Origin: UBA12077 sp963665525
Lineage (GTDB): Bacteria; Bacteroidota; Bacteroidia; Bacteroidales; UBA12077
Assembly: GCA_963665525.1 (NCBI GenBank)
Contig: OY762280.1
Span: 434,001-498,000 of the forward strand
Length of the DNA: 64,000 nt
Reading direction: 5' to 3'
The position numbers and the translations under genes were made by a program. The notes under the pieces were generated by a model, which did no database searches, had not been told where the DNA came from, and was given only the letters and a program-made list of their open reading frames with translations. Shown piece after piece: positions 43,987-53,230 of this stretch (its first letter is position 1; every line of letters starts with the position of its first letter).

Positions 43987-44054
43987 TAAAACTATTTACT
44001 CTTATCTGAGAAGCGGATGCACTCTGTTTCAAGGTTAAAGAATAAATCTAATCC

Positions 44055-44059
44055 GGAGG
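44055..44059 (+). promoter_or_regulatory. Strong Shine-Dalgarno of the TM1266-like gene
   Basis: GGAGG is 7 bases before the ATG at 44067. Confidence 0.7.
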
Positions 44060-44066
44060 ATTTCTG

Positions 44067-44330
44067 ATGGAAAAGAGAATTGGAACTGCACTTATTTTAA
44101 TCGAAAACAGCAATGTTGTTCAGCAAATGAACGAAATTGCTTTTAATCATTCCAACATTATTATTGGTCGACAGGGCTTGCCTCGCAGCAATGGCCAAAA
44201 TATTATATCTCTTGTTCTTGAAGGTACAACCGATGAGATTGGTTCTTTAACCGGTCAGCTTGGACGCTTAAAAGGCATCCAGGTTAAGTCAGTACTTTTA
44301 AAGAACAAAACCAATGAAAACAACAGCTAA
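44067..44330 (+). CDS. TM1266-family iron-only hydrogenase system regulator
   Basis: An 87-residue small protein of the TM1266 family, an ACT/NikR-C-like ferredoxin fold found beside hydrogenase maturation genes. Family marks are the start MEKRIGTALILIEN, the middle NIIIGRQGLPRSNGQNIISLVLEG and LTGQLGRLKGIQVKSV near the end. Its biochemical role is unproven; it is named a regulator from gene context. It overlaps the TonB receptor gene by 17 bases, so the two are translationally coupled, with hydG following. Two further small proteins of similar layout lie after hydG. Confidence 0.88.
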   Translation: MEKRIGTALILIENSNVVQQMNEIAFNHSNIIIGRQGLPRSNGQNIISLVLEGTTDEIGSLTGQLGRLKGIQVKSVLLKNKTNENNS

Positions 44331-46692
44331 ACTATTTTTTTTACTTTTCGTTTCAATTAGCTCGTTTGCTCAAACCTATGAACTGAAGGGAACGGTTACA
44401 GATAAAGAAACCAACGAAAAATTGAATGGAGTATATGTTCAGTTGATTGGAGATAATCAGCAGACATATTTCACGGTTAGTAATCTTCGAGGAGAATTTA
44501 TAATTCAAGAAGTTTTAAAAGGAAAATATCAGTTTTTAACTTCATATCTTGGATATAAACAATACAGTGATGCGTTTGAGTTAAATTCTAGTTCGGAATT
44601 GGAAATTTCGCTTGAAAGAGAAAATATTAACTTAGGTGAGGTGATTGTAAGTAGTACCAGGCAAGATGTTAAAATAAAAGAACTTTCTGTTCCTCTAGAA
44701 ATTACAAGCAAGAAGGAAATAGAACTTGCATCATCAACAACTGTTGCTGATGTTTTACAACAAGAGGCTGGAGTGACTTTAAGTGGCGATGGTGTTTGGT
44801 CAACAGGAGTAAACATCAGAGGTTTAAGTCAGCAGCGTATTGTTATGCTAGTTGATGGTAATCGTATTGAAACGGCTACCGATTTAATGGCTTCTTTGTC
44901 GTTTTTTGATGTAGATGATGTGGAACGAATTGAGGTCATTAAAGGAGCATCTTCGTCACTTTATGGAACAGGAGCGATGGGAGGTATTGTTAATGTAATC
45001 ACTCACGATGGATATTTTAATTCATCAACATATTTTAATGGTAGCTTTAAAACAGGATTTAGTACAGTAAACGAATTATTTACCCGAAAATTGAGATTTA
45101 ATGCAGGATCTGAAAAATGGTATGCATCGGTAAGTGGAAATATGCGCGATGCAACAGATATTGAAACTCCAGAAGGAACTATTGAAAATAGTCAGTTCGA
45201 AGATCAATCCATATCAGCAAGTTTTGGGTATAAAATAAAAGATAATCATATTTTTTCAGCAAAATACCAGTATTTTGATGCCAATGATGTGGGTATTCCT
45301 GGAGGTTCGGCTTTCCCGGGTCCGGCTACAGCAAGTTATAAAGATGCAAAACGATCTATGATTTCTGCAAATTATGAAATCACTGATATTTCGGATAAGT
45401 TTTCGCGATTAAATTTTAGATATTTTCATCAGGATATTGTCCGTGATGTGGAAATGATTCCTAATACTTTTGTAGAAACAGCTGCATCTATAACTACACC
45501 AGAGTTAATCACTCCTAGCGGAACACATATTACAGATGGAATTCAGTTGCAAACAGATTGGACATTTTCTGAGAGTAATAATTTTATACTTGGTATTGAT
45601 GCCTGGAGAAGAAAATTAGAAACCAGTCGCGAGAAAAATATTCGAGTTGAGATTCTAAGTAGTGGAACAGTCAATAATATTGTTCGTGGCGAAACTCCTA
45701 TACCTGAATCTTGTTTCGGGAGTGCTGGCATTTATTTTCAGGATGAACAGAAACTATTAAATGATGATTTAAAACTGATTTTTGGTGGTCGATTAGATGG
45801 AATTCGAATTGCTAACGAAGAAGCTTTAGATTACGACTACTTAATTGTGAATGGAACTAGAAACGATACGCCTCCAAATCAAAGAATTACTTTTGAAGAA
45901 AATGAAGAATACAAAGTTTCGTGGAGTGCTAACCTAGGTATCTTATATAATTTAACCAAAGATTTAGATTTTACATTGAACGCAGGCCGTTCGTACCGAG
46001 CACCTTCTTTAGAAGAAAGTTTTAAATACATCGATTTAGGTAATATGGTTCGTTTAGGGGATCCTAATCTTGATCCTGAAAAAGGCTACTCTGTTGATTT
46101 AGGTATTCGATTATGGAAACCTAAATTCAACTTTAAAATCAATGGATATATCAATTGGTTAACCGATATGATTGTTGAGGAATCTGGTGAGTTTATTTAT
46201 TCTTATACAACAGGTGTTGTTGATACCATTCCTGCTTTAATAAATGCAAATGTCGAAAAAGCTCGTTTGTATGGTGTTGATTTAAATTTCCAGTACAACT
46301 TTTATAAAAACTGGATTGTTTATGGTTCAGGTTCATATGTAAGAGGTGAAAATACAAAAGATGATACCGATTTACAATTAATTCCAGCTGCAAACGGAAG
46401 GTTAGGTTTAAGATATAACTTACCTAAATATTTTGGTGTTGATTTGATTGCCATAGGGTCTGCCGATCAGGATAAAGTTGCCGATGGTGAATCGGAAACA
46501 AAAGGATATGCTCGTTTCGATGTACGTGTAAATTCTGCTTTAGTTAATTTGGATTTTGCACGAGTTCAGTTTTTTGGTGGAATTGAGAACATAGGTGATC
46601 GTGCATATAGTAATCATTTGTCGACAAATCGGGGAACAATAAGTATTGAACCCGGAAGAAACTTTTACATAAAAATGAAAGTGTTGTTTTAA
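44314..46692 (+). CDS. TonB-dependent receptor in the hydG operon
   Basis: A 792-residue receptor. It has a signal peptide (about 1-19), a carboxypeptidase-D-regulatory-like domain (about 22-100, YELKGTVTDKETNEKLNGVY), a plug (TVADVLQQEAGVTLSGDG and IEVIKGASSSLYGTGAMGGIV) and a barrel ending in MKVLF. The plug resembles siderophore- and cobalamin-receptor plugs but the ligand is not determined. The gene overlaps the TM1266-like gene and precedes hydG by 81 bases, under the Rex-like promoter. An uptake role serving H-cluster iron supply is possible and unproven. Confidence 0.92.
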   Translation: MKTTAKLFFLLFVSISSFAQTYELKGTVTDKETNEKLNGVYVQLIGDNQQTYFTVSNLRGEFIIQEVLKGKYQFLTSYLGYKQYSDAFELNSSSELEISLERENINLGEVIVSSTRQDVKIKELSVPLEITSKKEIELASSTTVADVLQQEAGVTLSGDGVWSTGVNIRGLSQQRIVMLVDGNRIETATDLMASLSFFDVDDVERIEVIKGASSSLYGTGAMGGIVNVITHDGYFNSSTYFNGSFKTGFSTVNELFTRKLRFNAGSEKWYASVSGNMRDATDIETPEGTIENSQFEDQSISASFGYKIKDNHIFSAKYQYFDANDVGIPGGSAFPGPATASYKDAKRSMISANYEITDISDKFSRLNFRYFHQDIVRDVEMIPNTFVETAASITTPELITPSGTHITDGIQLQTDWTFSESNNFILGIDAWRRKLETSREKNIRVEILSSGTVNNIVRGETPIPESCFGSAGIYFQDEQKLLNDDLKLIFGGRLDGIRIANEEALDYDYLIVNGTRNDTPPNQRITFEENEEYKVSWSANLGILYNLTKDLDFTLNAGRSYRAPSLEESFKYIDLGNMVRLGDPNLDPEKGYSVDLGIRLWKPKFNFKINGYINWLTDMIVEESGEFIYSYTTGVVDTIPALINANVEKARLYGVDLNFQYNFYKNWIVYGSGSYVRGENTKDDTDLQLIPAANGRLGLRYNLPKYFGVDLIAIGSADQDKVADGESETKGYARFDVRVNSALVNLDFARVQFFGGIENIGDRAYSNHLSTNRGTISIEPGRNFYIKMKVLF

Positions 46693-46773
46693 TATAGTTC
46701 ATTCCTGCGAACTTGTCAGCTGATAGGAAGAAGCAGGAATTCATAAATAATAAAAACTTAAAAAATCAATATA

Positions 46774-48198
46774 ATGAAATTTACTCCAGAGCAATACAGA
46801 ATTAAGGATCAGCGAATGAAACCATTTATTGATCCAGAAGAGATTTGGGATTACATTAACAAAACAGAAGCAACTCCTGAGCGCGTGCGCGAAGTAATTG
46901 CAAAATCTTTAAATAAAGAACGATTAAATCTTGAGGAAACAGCGGTTTTAATCAATGCCAAAGATCCTGAATTAATAGAGGAAATTAAACAAGGAGCAAA
47001 AGATTTAAAAACAAAGGTTTATGGTAATCGTATTGTTCTTTTTGCACCTTTATATGTTGGAAATAAATGTACTAATAATTGTAAATATTGTGGTTTTAGA
47101 GCTACCAACAAAGATGCTGTTCGAAAAACTCTTTCAGATAACGAATTGGTCAAAGAAGTAGAAGCATTAGAAGATAATGGTCAAAAAAGATTAATTCTGG
47201 TTTATGGCGAGCATCGCGATTATTCACCTGAGTTTATTGCCGAAAATGTAAAAACAGTTTACAATGTTAAAAAAGGCAATGGTGAGATTCGTCGTGTAAA
47301 TATTAATGCAGCTCCACTCGATATTGATGGCTTTAGAATCGTAAAAGAAGCTGGAATTGGTACTTATCAGGTTTTTCAGGAAACGTATCATCCCGAAGAA
47401 TATAAAAAATATCATTTAGGAGGTAAAAAGAAAGATTACAATTATCGTTTAACTTCTTTAGATAGAGCACAGGAAGCAGGTTTAGATGATGTTGGTATTG
47501 GTGCTTTATTTGGACTTTACGATTGGAGATTCGAAGTAATGGCGATGGTTCGTCATACAAACCATTTCGAAGCTTGTTATAATGTGGGACCACATACTTT
47601 ATCTTTTCCACGTATTAAAGATGCATCTTCTATGGATGTTGATCCAAAATATATGGTAAACGATTATGATTTTGTAAAATTAATTGCGATACTTCGTTTA
47701 GCCGTTCCATATACAGGAATGATTTTAACTGCACGAGAGTCAGAACAAGTGCGTCGTGAGGTTATGCAGTATGGTGTTTCTCAAATTGATGGAGGAACAA
47801 AACTAGAACTAGGTGCATATCACGCAAGCCAGAATGAAGAACAAAATCTTAATCGCGAACAATTCGTTATTAATGATAATAGATCGTTAGCAGAAATTAT
47901 TGATGAGTTAATTGAGAACGAATATTTACCATCATTTTGTACAGCTTGTTATCGTTTAGGTAGGACAGGGGAGCACTTTATGGAATTCTCCGTGCCGGGA
48001 TTTATTAAACGCTTTTGTACTCCAAATGCAATTCTTACTCTAACTGAATATTTGGTAGATTATTCTTCGGAAGAAACTGCAAATAAAGCATGGAAAATTA
48101 TCGATAAAGAAATTAATGCTTTAGACGAAAAAGTGGGTAATCAGGTTCGAGAGCGTATTGAAAAAATTAAACAAGGCGAAAGAGATCTTTATTTTTAG
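46774..48198 (+). CDS. hydG: [FeFe] hydrogenase H-cluster radical SAM maturase HydG
   Basis: A 474-residue HydG of normal length. The radical SAM motif is CTNNCKYCGF (CxxxCxxC). The C-terminal second-cluster motif is CTACYRLGRTGEHFM followed by a Cys to give CX2CX22C, both diagnostic of HydG. It cleaves tyrosine to p-cresol and dehydroglycine and builds the Fe(CO)2CN synthon of the H cluster. hydE and hydF are not in the window. Its operon mates (TM1266-like, TonB receptor, two small proteins) and Rex-like operator tie maturation to the same redox control as the hydrogenases. Confidence 0.97.
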   Translation: MKFTPEQYRIKDQRMKPFIDPEEIWDYINKTEATPERVREVIAKSLNKERLNLEETAVLINAKDPELIEEIKQGAKDLKTKVYGNRIVLFAPLYVGNKCTNNCKYCGFRATNKDAVRKTLSDNELVKEVEALEDNGQKRLILVYGEHRDYSPEFIAENVKTVYNVKKGNGEIRRVNINAAPLDIDGFRIVKEAGIGTYQVFQETYHPEEYKKYHLGGKKKDYNYRLTSLDRAQEAGLDDVGIGALFGLYDWRFEVMAMVRHTNHFEACYNVGPHTLSFPRIKDASSMDVDPKYMVNDYDFVKLIAILRLAVPYTGMILTARESEQVRREVMQYGVSQIDGGTKLELGAYHASQNEEQNLNREQFVINDNRSLAEIIDELIENEYLPSFCTACYRLGRTGEHFMEFSVPGFIKRFCTPNAILTLTEYLVDYSSEETANKAWKIIDKEINALDEKVGNQVRERIEKIKQGERDLYF

Positions 48199-48200
48199 TA

Positions 48201-48228
48201 TAGAACTACGAATTTAGAACTACGAATT
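48201..48228. repeat. 14-bp tandem direct repeat after hydG
   Basis: TAGAACTACGAATT occurs twice head to tail. It lies in the 69-base gap between hydG and the 48268 gene and probably reflects a small intergenic duplication. Confidence 0.7.
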
Positions 48229-48267
48229 AAAAATTGTAATTTAATTGTCGAAATAATAATTAAGGAT

Positions 48268-48531
48268 ATGTTTGAAAAAAGAATCATCGGTATAAATGTT
48301 CTGGATCGAATAAAAGAGGCGGGCAGAACACAAGAGGTTTTAAGAAAATATGCTACTTCTATTAAAACCCGTTTAGGTTTTCATGAGTTATCCGAAGATG
48401 TTTGCAGTAGGAATGGATTTGTAATTTTAGAATTAACTGGAAAAAAATCTGATTGGGATAATCTTGAAAATGAGTTAAATGAGATCGGAGGTGTCAATAT
48501 CCAGAAAATGTCTTTTGACTTAAGTAAATAA
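48268..48531 (+). CDS. Small TM1266-like protein, copy 1
   Basis: An 87-residue protein nearly parallel to the next gene: FEKRIIGINVLDRIKEAG, SIKTRLGFHELSEDVCSRNG, LELTG and DNLENELNEIGGVN. The order of a KRI start, an RLG core, a beta strand with LELTG and a final GV-x-x-QKM strand follows the layout of the TM1266-type protein at 44067, so all three may share the ACT-like fold. A single Cys is conserved in the DVCS motif of both copies. No family with a known function was recognised. It lies 69 bases after hydG. Confidence 0.75.
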   Translation: MFEKRIIGINVLDRIKEAGRTQEVLRKYATSIKTRLGFHELSEDVCSRNGFVILELTGKKSDWDNLENELNEIGGVNIQKMSFDLSK

Positions 48532-48568
48532 ATTTTGTAACTTGATAAACTAAATTAAAAATAAAATT

Positions 48569-48829
48569 ATGGCTAAAGAAACCAGAATTTTAGGTATTTT
48601 AATTACTGATCGACAAAAAGAAGCAGGTAAGGTACAGAATGTACTTACTAAATATGGTTGCTCAATTAAAACCCGCTTAGGGTTACACGAAGTAACAGAT
48701 GATGTTTGTAGTACAAGCGGACTTTTGTTACTGGAATTAACCGGGGATGTTTCAGAAATGGACAAACTCGAAAATGAGTTGAAAGCAATTGAAGGTGCTC
48801 AGACTCAGAAAATGATTTTTGTGGATTAA
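48569..48829 (+). CDS. Small TM1266-like protein, copy 2
   Basis: An 86-residue paralogue of the 48268 gene, sharing RILGI-x-x-DRQKEAG, SIKTRLGLHEVTDDVCS and ENELKAIEG. The shared sequence runs almost end to end, so this is a tandem duplication. The conserved Cys in DVCS and an extra Cys in YGCSIKT could bind a metal or ligand. It ends the hydG operon and is followed by a terminator, so both copies are likely made with HydG. Confidence 0.75.
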   Translation: MAKETRILGILITDRQKEAGKVQNVLTKYGCSIKTRLGLHEVTDDVCSTSGLLLLELTGDVSEMDKLENELKAIEGAQTQKMIFVD

Positions 48830-48850
48830 ATTTTAGGGTATTGAAAGAGA

Positions 48851-48884
48851 AAAGCGTGGATTTAGGTTTCCACGCTTTTTTTTA
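48851..48884 (+). terminator. Terminator of the hydG operon
   Basis: AAAGCGTGGA/TCCACGCTTT stem followed by a T tract. Confidence 0.9.
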
Positions 48885-48954
48885 TAATTTAGCTATAAAA
48901 AGTGCAATGTTTAAATTTTCAAATCGTCTTTTAGCTGAATAAAATACTCTGACC

Positions 48955-51354
48955 ATGCTTAAAAATTACCTAACACTTACTTTTAGAAATATTCTAAGGC
49001 AAAAAGCATATTCATTTATAAACATTTTTGGATTAGCTGTTGGAATAACCAGTTTTTTAATCATTCTCTTATATGTGTTCAATGAACTAAGCTATAACAG
49101 ACATATTGTAGATGCTGAAAATAAGTATCGAATGGTTGAAATTCAGTATCCACCGGGGGTGGGAGAACAACATGTAGCAGTAACAATGGGGCCCTTAGCT
49201 GCAGCATTAAAGAATGATTTTCCAGAGGTAATACAAAGTTTGCGAATAACAGGCGGAGGAACTCGTTTTGTTACTTATCAGGATAAGAGTTTTAATGAGG
49301 AGAATATAAGTTATGCTGATACGAATGTATTTGACATGTTGAGTATTCATTTACTACGAGGAAACCAGGATGTGGCATTAAAAGAAATTAATTCAGTTGT
49401 AATTTCTAAGAAAGTAGCTATTAAATATTTCAACTCGATTGATGAGGCAATAGGAAAGATGCTTGAGATATCTAATGAACCATATATTGTTAGTGGTGTA
49501 ATGGAAGATATAAGCAATAATTCTCATATTTATTTCGAAATACTTATGCCATTTTCTATTATTGATAATAAATATGAATGGGTAAAGGGATGGGGAAGCA
49601 ACTCATTAGATACGTATATTCAGTTGGTAAAAGGTACAGATCAAAAACAGTTTGAAAATAAATTACCTGAATTTATAGCTAAATATACTAAAGAGTCTTG
49701 GAAGGATTTGGAAATGTATATTCAACCTATTTTAGATATCCATTTAAAATCAAATCACATAAAATTTCAGACTTATAATTATAAACAAGGAGATATTAAT
49801 CAAGTTTATATTTTTTCGGCAATCGCCCTCCTAATTTTAATTGTAGCATGCATAAACTACATAAACCTATCAACAGCAAGAGCGGTTAAAAGATCAAGAG
49901 AAGTGGGTATTCGAAAAACAGCAGGTGCTCAAAAAGAAAATGTAATTTTTCAATTCATTGGTGAGTCAGTAATTCTTACACTACTATCTACAATCATAGC
50001 AATTGTTTTAGTAGAATTGATACTGCCATATATAAACCAATTATTAGGAACGACATTAGTATTAAGTTTAAATAACTGGACTTTTTATGGTGTCGTATTA
50101 ATTCTAGTATTTGTATTAGGAATATTATCAGGCAGTTATCCGGCGTTTTATTTGTCAAGTTTTAATCCTGTAAATGTTTTAAAGGGAGCGGCAGTTAATA
50201 CTCATAAAGGAGGCGCAGGAGCATTAAGAAAAATACTTGTAGTGATTCAATTTGCTATATCCATCATAATAATTGTTTCTACATTAGTTTCGATTTCTCA
50301 AGTAAATTATTTCCATAAGAAAGATAAGGGCTATAACGATGAGGCTGTTTATGCTGTTTCATTCCACGAAAATGATGATGAACAGAGATTTAAGCAAATG
50401 AAGATTTTTAAGAGTGAGTTGGAAACTAATCCTAATATCTTATCAGCTTCGTTAACCTCAGGAGCAACAGGTGTTTATGGCTCTCAAAGTCAGATTCATG
50501 CTGTTGATACTAGTGAAACATCTCTAATGGTTCGTTTCGGAGCAGTAGATGATTTATATTTTGATATGATGAATATTCCTATCATATTAGGACGTAATTT
50601 TAGTGATGAATATTCTACTGAAAAAAGCAGTGCAATAATATTAAATGAGATTGCAGTTGAGAAATTAGGATGGAAAAATCCATTAGGAAAAGAATTTAAA
50701 TCGATTTTTGGCGACACTATTAATAATATGAAGGTTGTAGGTGTAGTTAAAGACTATAACTATTACTCTTTATTAAGTCCTATTGAACCGGCAGCATATT
50801 TTTACAATCCCGACAGGTTTTATACTGTAGTTGTTAAGATGAATCCTGCATATATTGAGCAGGCCATGTTAAATATAGAACAAAAATGGAGTGAATTATA
50901 TCCTAAAGCACCATTTGATGGTTATTTTATGGATGAGATGTTCCGGTTTAGATATAAAAATCAGATTAATTCCATGAAAGTATTTGGTATCTTTGCTGTG
51001 ATATGTATTCTTATTTCCTGTTTAGGATTGTATGGATTAGTTGCTTATATTGTTACTCAACGAACTAAAGAAGTGGCTATTCGAAAAGCTTTAGGAAGTT
51101 CATCTTTTGGTGTTATAAAGATTATCAATAAAGACTTTATTAAATTAATTTTGATATCAAGTGTTATCGCATTACCCGTTTCGTATTATTATATGTCAAG
51201 CTGGTTAAATAATTTTGTATATAGAATAAATTTAAGCTGGTACTACTTTGTAATTGCTATTGCAGGGGCACTTTTAATAGCTATTGTTACTAATGTTTTT
51301 CATACTGTTAAAGCTGCTTTGAAAAATCCAGCCGATTCGTTAAGGTATGAATAG
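48955..51354 (+). CDS. MacB/FtsX-type ABC transporter permease
   Basis: A 799-residue membrane protein with two FtsX domains and two large periplasmic MacB-core regions. The layout is an N-terminal TM, a periplasmic region, three TMs around 285-390, a second TM-periplasm unit and three C-terminal TMs. Family phrases are YSFINIFGLAVGIT, REVGIRKTAGAQ and KEVAIRKALGSS. Duplicated 800-residue permeases without a linked ATPase gene are common in Bacteroidota. They probably act in mechanotransmission or lipoprotein/peptide export. No ATPase or adaptor is adjacent. Confidence 0.9.
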   Translation: MLKNYLTLTFRNILRQKAYSFINIFGLAVGITSFLIILLYVFNELSYNRHIVDAENKYRMVEIQYPPGVGEQHVAVTMGPLAAALKNDFPEVIQSLRITGGGTRFVTYQDKSFNEENISYADTNVFDMLSIHLLRGNQDVALKEINSVVISKKVAIKYFNSIDEAIGKMLEISNEPYIVSGVMEDISNNSHIYFEILMPFSIIDNKYEWVKGWGSNSLDTYIQLVKGTDQKQFENKLPEFIAKYTKESWKDLEMYIQPILDIHLKSNHIKFQTYNYKQGDINQVYIFSAIALLILIVACINYINLSTARAVKRSREVGIRKTAGAQKENVIFQFIGESVILTLLSTIIAIVLVELILPYINQLLGTTLVLSLNNWTFYGVVLILVFVLGILSGSYPAFYLSSFNPVNVLKGAAVNTHKGGAGALRKILVVIQFAISIIIIVSTLVSISQVNYFHKKDKGYNDEAVYAVSFHENDDEQRFKQMKIFKSELETNPNILSASLTSGATGVYGSQSQIHAVDTSETSLMVRFGAVDDLYFDMMNIPIILGRNFSDEYSTEKSSAIILNEIAVEKLGWKNPLGKEFKSIFGDTINNMKVVGVVKDYNYYSLLSPIEPAAYFYNPDRFYTVVVKMNPAYIEQAMLNIEQKWSELYPKAPFDGYFMDEMFRFRYKNQINSMKVFGIFAVICILISCLGLYGLVAYIVTQRTKEVAIRKALGSSSFGVIKIINKDFIKLILISSVIALPVSYYYMSSWLNNFVYRINLSWYYFVIAIAGALLIAIVTNVFHTVKAALKNPADSLRYE

Positions 51355-51373
51355 AAGATATTAAATTTAAATA

Positions 51374-51410
51374 AAAAGGATCAGGTATATACTTGATCCT
51401 TTTCTAATTT
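51374..51410. terminator. Bidirectional terminator between convergent genes
   Basis: AAAAGGATCA pairs with TGATCCTTTT over a 10-base loop. A-rich left and T-rich right flanks allow function on both strands. Confidence 0.8.
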
Positions 51411-51432
51411 TTAAATTAGCAACTATTACAAT

Positions 51433-51771
51433 TTAATACTTTTCCCACTCGAATGATTTATTCATTAAGTGCATAAAAGCTGTAACTTCTAACTTATTCT
51501 CTTTTAGTTGGATTTCGGCATCAACAAGTTTATCCATTTTTATAGAATATAGTTTACCTATCCACTTTTTATTTTGAAATTTAAATTTTCTTAGTATTAA
51601 TGTACCTTTTAGTGCCTTATCGTTATCGGAACTTATTATTTTTCCAAAATAGCTTCCATCTTCTTCATAGATTTCAATTATGGTATTGTCTTTAAAAGTA
51701 TTCCATGTTCCTATAATTGCATTTGATGGAATAAGAAAGGAAAGCAAAAGCTGTATAAATAAGATTTTCAT
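51433..51771 (-). CDS. DUF2147-like exported protein
   Basis: About 112 residues from the ATG at 51771, giving signal peptide MKILFIQLLLSFLIPSNA. An upstream in-frame start (51801) would overlap the TolC gene. The mature part IIGTWNTFKDNTIIEIYEED and GKIISSDNDKA resembles DUF2147 proteins, small beta-sheet periplasmic proteins of unknown role. It is shorter than usual members. It starts 4 bases after the TolC stop and is likely cotranscribed. Confidence 0.65.
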   Translation of the reverse strand: MKILFIQLLLSFLIPSNAIIGTWNTFKDNTIIEIYEEDGSYFGKIISSDNDKALKGTLILRKFKFQNKKWIGKLYSIKMDKLVDAEIQLKENKLEVTAFMHLMNKSFEWEKY

Positions 51772-51775
51772 AATA

Positions 51776-53089
51776 TTAGTTATTAGCATTAAAATCATCA
51801 ATTACACCACCAGTTAATCTTAGTAAAGTATGATAACTCTGAATAAGATTATACATAGCACTTTGGTAACTCATTGAAACATTCGAATACATTTGTTGTA
51901 TGTCGCGATAATTAAATGAGTTGATTGAGCCATTCTCGTATTTCTGTTTCGAAAGTTCAAGATTTAATTCAGCTGCTTTAAGGTTTTCTTCTGCTAAAAC
52001 CAATAACTCTTGACGTACTTCATATAATTCAAATTCTTGTGCAAGTTGGTTTTTAAGCTGTTGTTCCATGTCAACCGTTTCAATCTCTGAAATCTCCTGC
52101 TCAATTCTTGCAGCTTGTAATGCTCTTCGTCTTGTCCCTCCTTCATATATTGAGTATGAAACACTTAGATTAACACTTGTATTAAATCCAGAAGAAGAGT
52201 TGTCCATATTGTTCATGGTTTCATAATCAGTTTCAGAATTGGAATAACTTCCCGAAGCGCCAGCTGCAATAGTTGGGTAATAAGCACTTTTAGCTGATTT
52301 TACTTCTAGTTTATTCATTTCTAAGTTGATGTACTGATTTTTAAGTGTATTGTTATTTTCCAACATTTTAGTTTGAAGAGTAGCAATGTCAAAATCTTTC
52401 GATGCTATATCAAATGATGAAGCATAAATATATTCAGTATTTAAATCCTCGGCCATTAAATTATTTAATTGGCGTTTCGCATTGTTATAGGATGATTTTG
52501 CCGATAAATAGCTTGATTTGTCTTCTAAGAATGAATTCTGAGCTTGCAAAAGATCGTAGGTTACCGATGTTCCTAGTTCTTTTTTCATTTTCTCTTGTTC
52601 ATAACGATCGCTCGATAAATTCATTGTTTTCACGGCAATTTCCATGTTTTTTTCAGATAATAACACATTATAATATGCAAGTATTACATCAATAATTGTA
52701 TTTTCAACAGTAATGGCAACATTACCTTCCGAAAGCTTTTCTAATTCTTCCAGACTTTGTTTTGTAATACGAGCTCCAAATCCACGGAACAATACCCAGT
52801 TTAAATCAACTGAACCACTTAACCTGGTATTGGTATAATCATCATTATCATTATTATCCCAAGCTTGGCTTCCAACTCCGGTAAAACTTACTGTTGGCAA
52901 AGCCCCGGTACTGCCCCATGAATTATTGAGCTCGTTTATTTCGTGAGATTTCTTTATGGTAACAATACCATAATTATTTTCTAATGCCTTATTTACCGCA
53001 TCTTCAATACTTAGTCGGTTTAAATCCTGACTAAATATTTGAGCGCTTGATAAAAGAAGTGCTAAACTCATTATTATTTTTGTTTTCAT
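51776..53089 (-). CDS. TolC-family outer-membrane efflux protein
   Basis: A 437-residue protein with a signal peptide (to about residue 20) and two outer-membrane efflux repeats. Typical phrases are LSIEDAVNKALENNYGI, LDVILAYYNVLLSEKN-like IDVILAYYNVLLSEKN and EEISEIETVDMEQQL-like helices, with a final NFRDIQQMYSN-type segment. It forms the outer-membrane channel of a tripartite pump with the RND and adaptor genes upstream (53231, 56459). An intergenic repeat at 53117 separates it from the RND gene. Confidence 0.92.
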   Translation of the reverse strand: MKTKIIMSLALLLSSAQIFSQDLNRLSIEDAVNKALENNYGIVTIKKSHEINELNNSWGSTGALPTVSFTGVGSQAWDNNDNDDYTNTRLSGSVDLNWVLFRGFGARITKQSLEELEKLSEGNVAITVENTIIDVILAYYNVLLSEKNMEIAVKTMNLSSDRYEQEKMKKELGTSVTYDLLQAQNSFLEDKSSYLSAKSSYNNAKRQLNNLMAEDLNTEYIYASSFDIASKDFDIATLQTKMLENNNTLKNQYINLEMNKLEVKSAKSAYYPTIAAGASGSYSNSETDYETMNNMDNSSSGFNTSVNLSVSYSIYEGGTRRRALQAARIEQEISEIETVDMEQQLKNQLAQEFELYEVRQELLVLAEENLKAAELNLELSKQKYENGSINSFNYRDIQQMYSNVSMSYQSAMYNLIQSYHTLLRLTGGVIDDFNANN

Positions 53090-53116
53090 TTTTAACTTTT
53101 TTGAAATTGATTAATA

Positions 53117-53213
53117 TGTCATACTGAGCTTGTCGAAGTATGAGCTGTTAGTTGGGAATAGTTGTGCATACTTCGATAAACCTGTCTGCCGAAAGGCACG
53201 ACTCAGCATGACA
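53117..53213. repeat. REP-like intergenic palindrome
   Basis: A large imperfect inverted repeat with outer arms TGTCATACTGAG and CTCAGCATGACA and inner arms GTCGAAGTATG and CATACTTCGAT. The sequence resembles the dispersed intergenic palindromes of many Bacteroidota genomes. It sits between the RND pump gene and the tolC-like gene and may act on mRNA stability or as a transposase-dependent REP element. Confidence 0.75.
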
Positions 53214-53230
53214 ACTATTCTCTGCTTATA

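Noticed and set aside
43987..44066. Possible riboswitch leader of the TM1266-TonB-hydG operon
   Set aside because: The roughly 80-base leader has no clear stable hairpin set and no cobalamin or SAM consensus.
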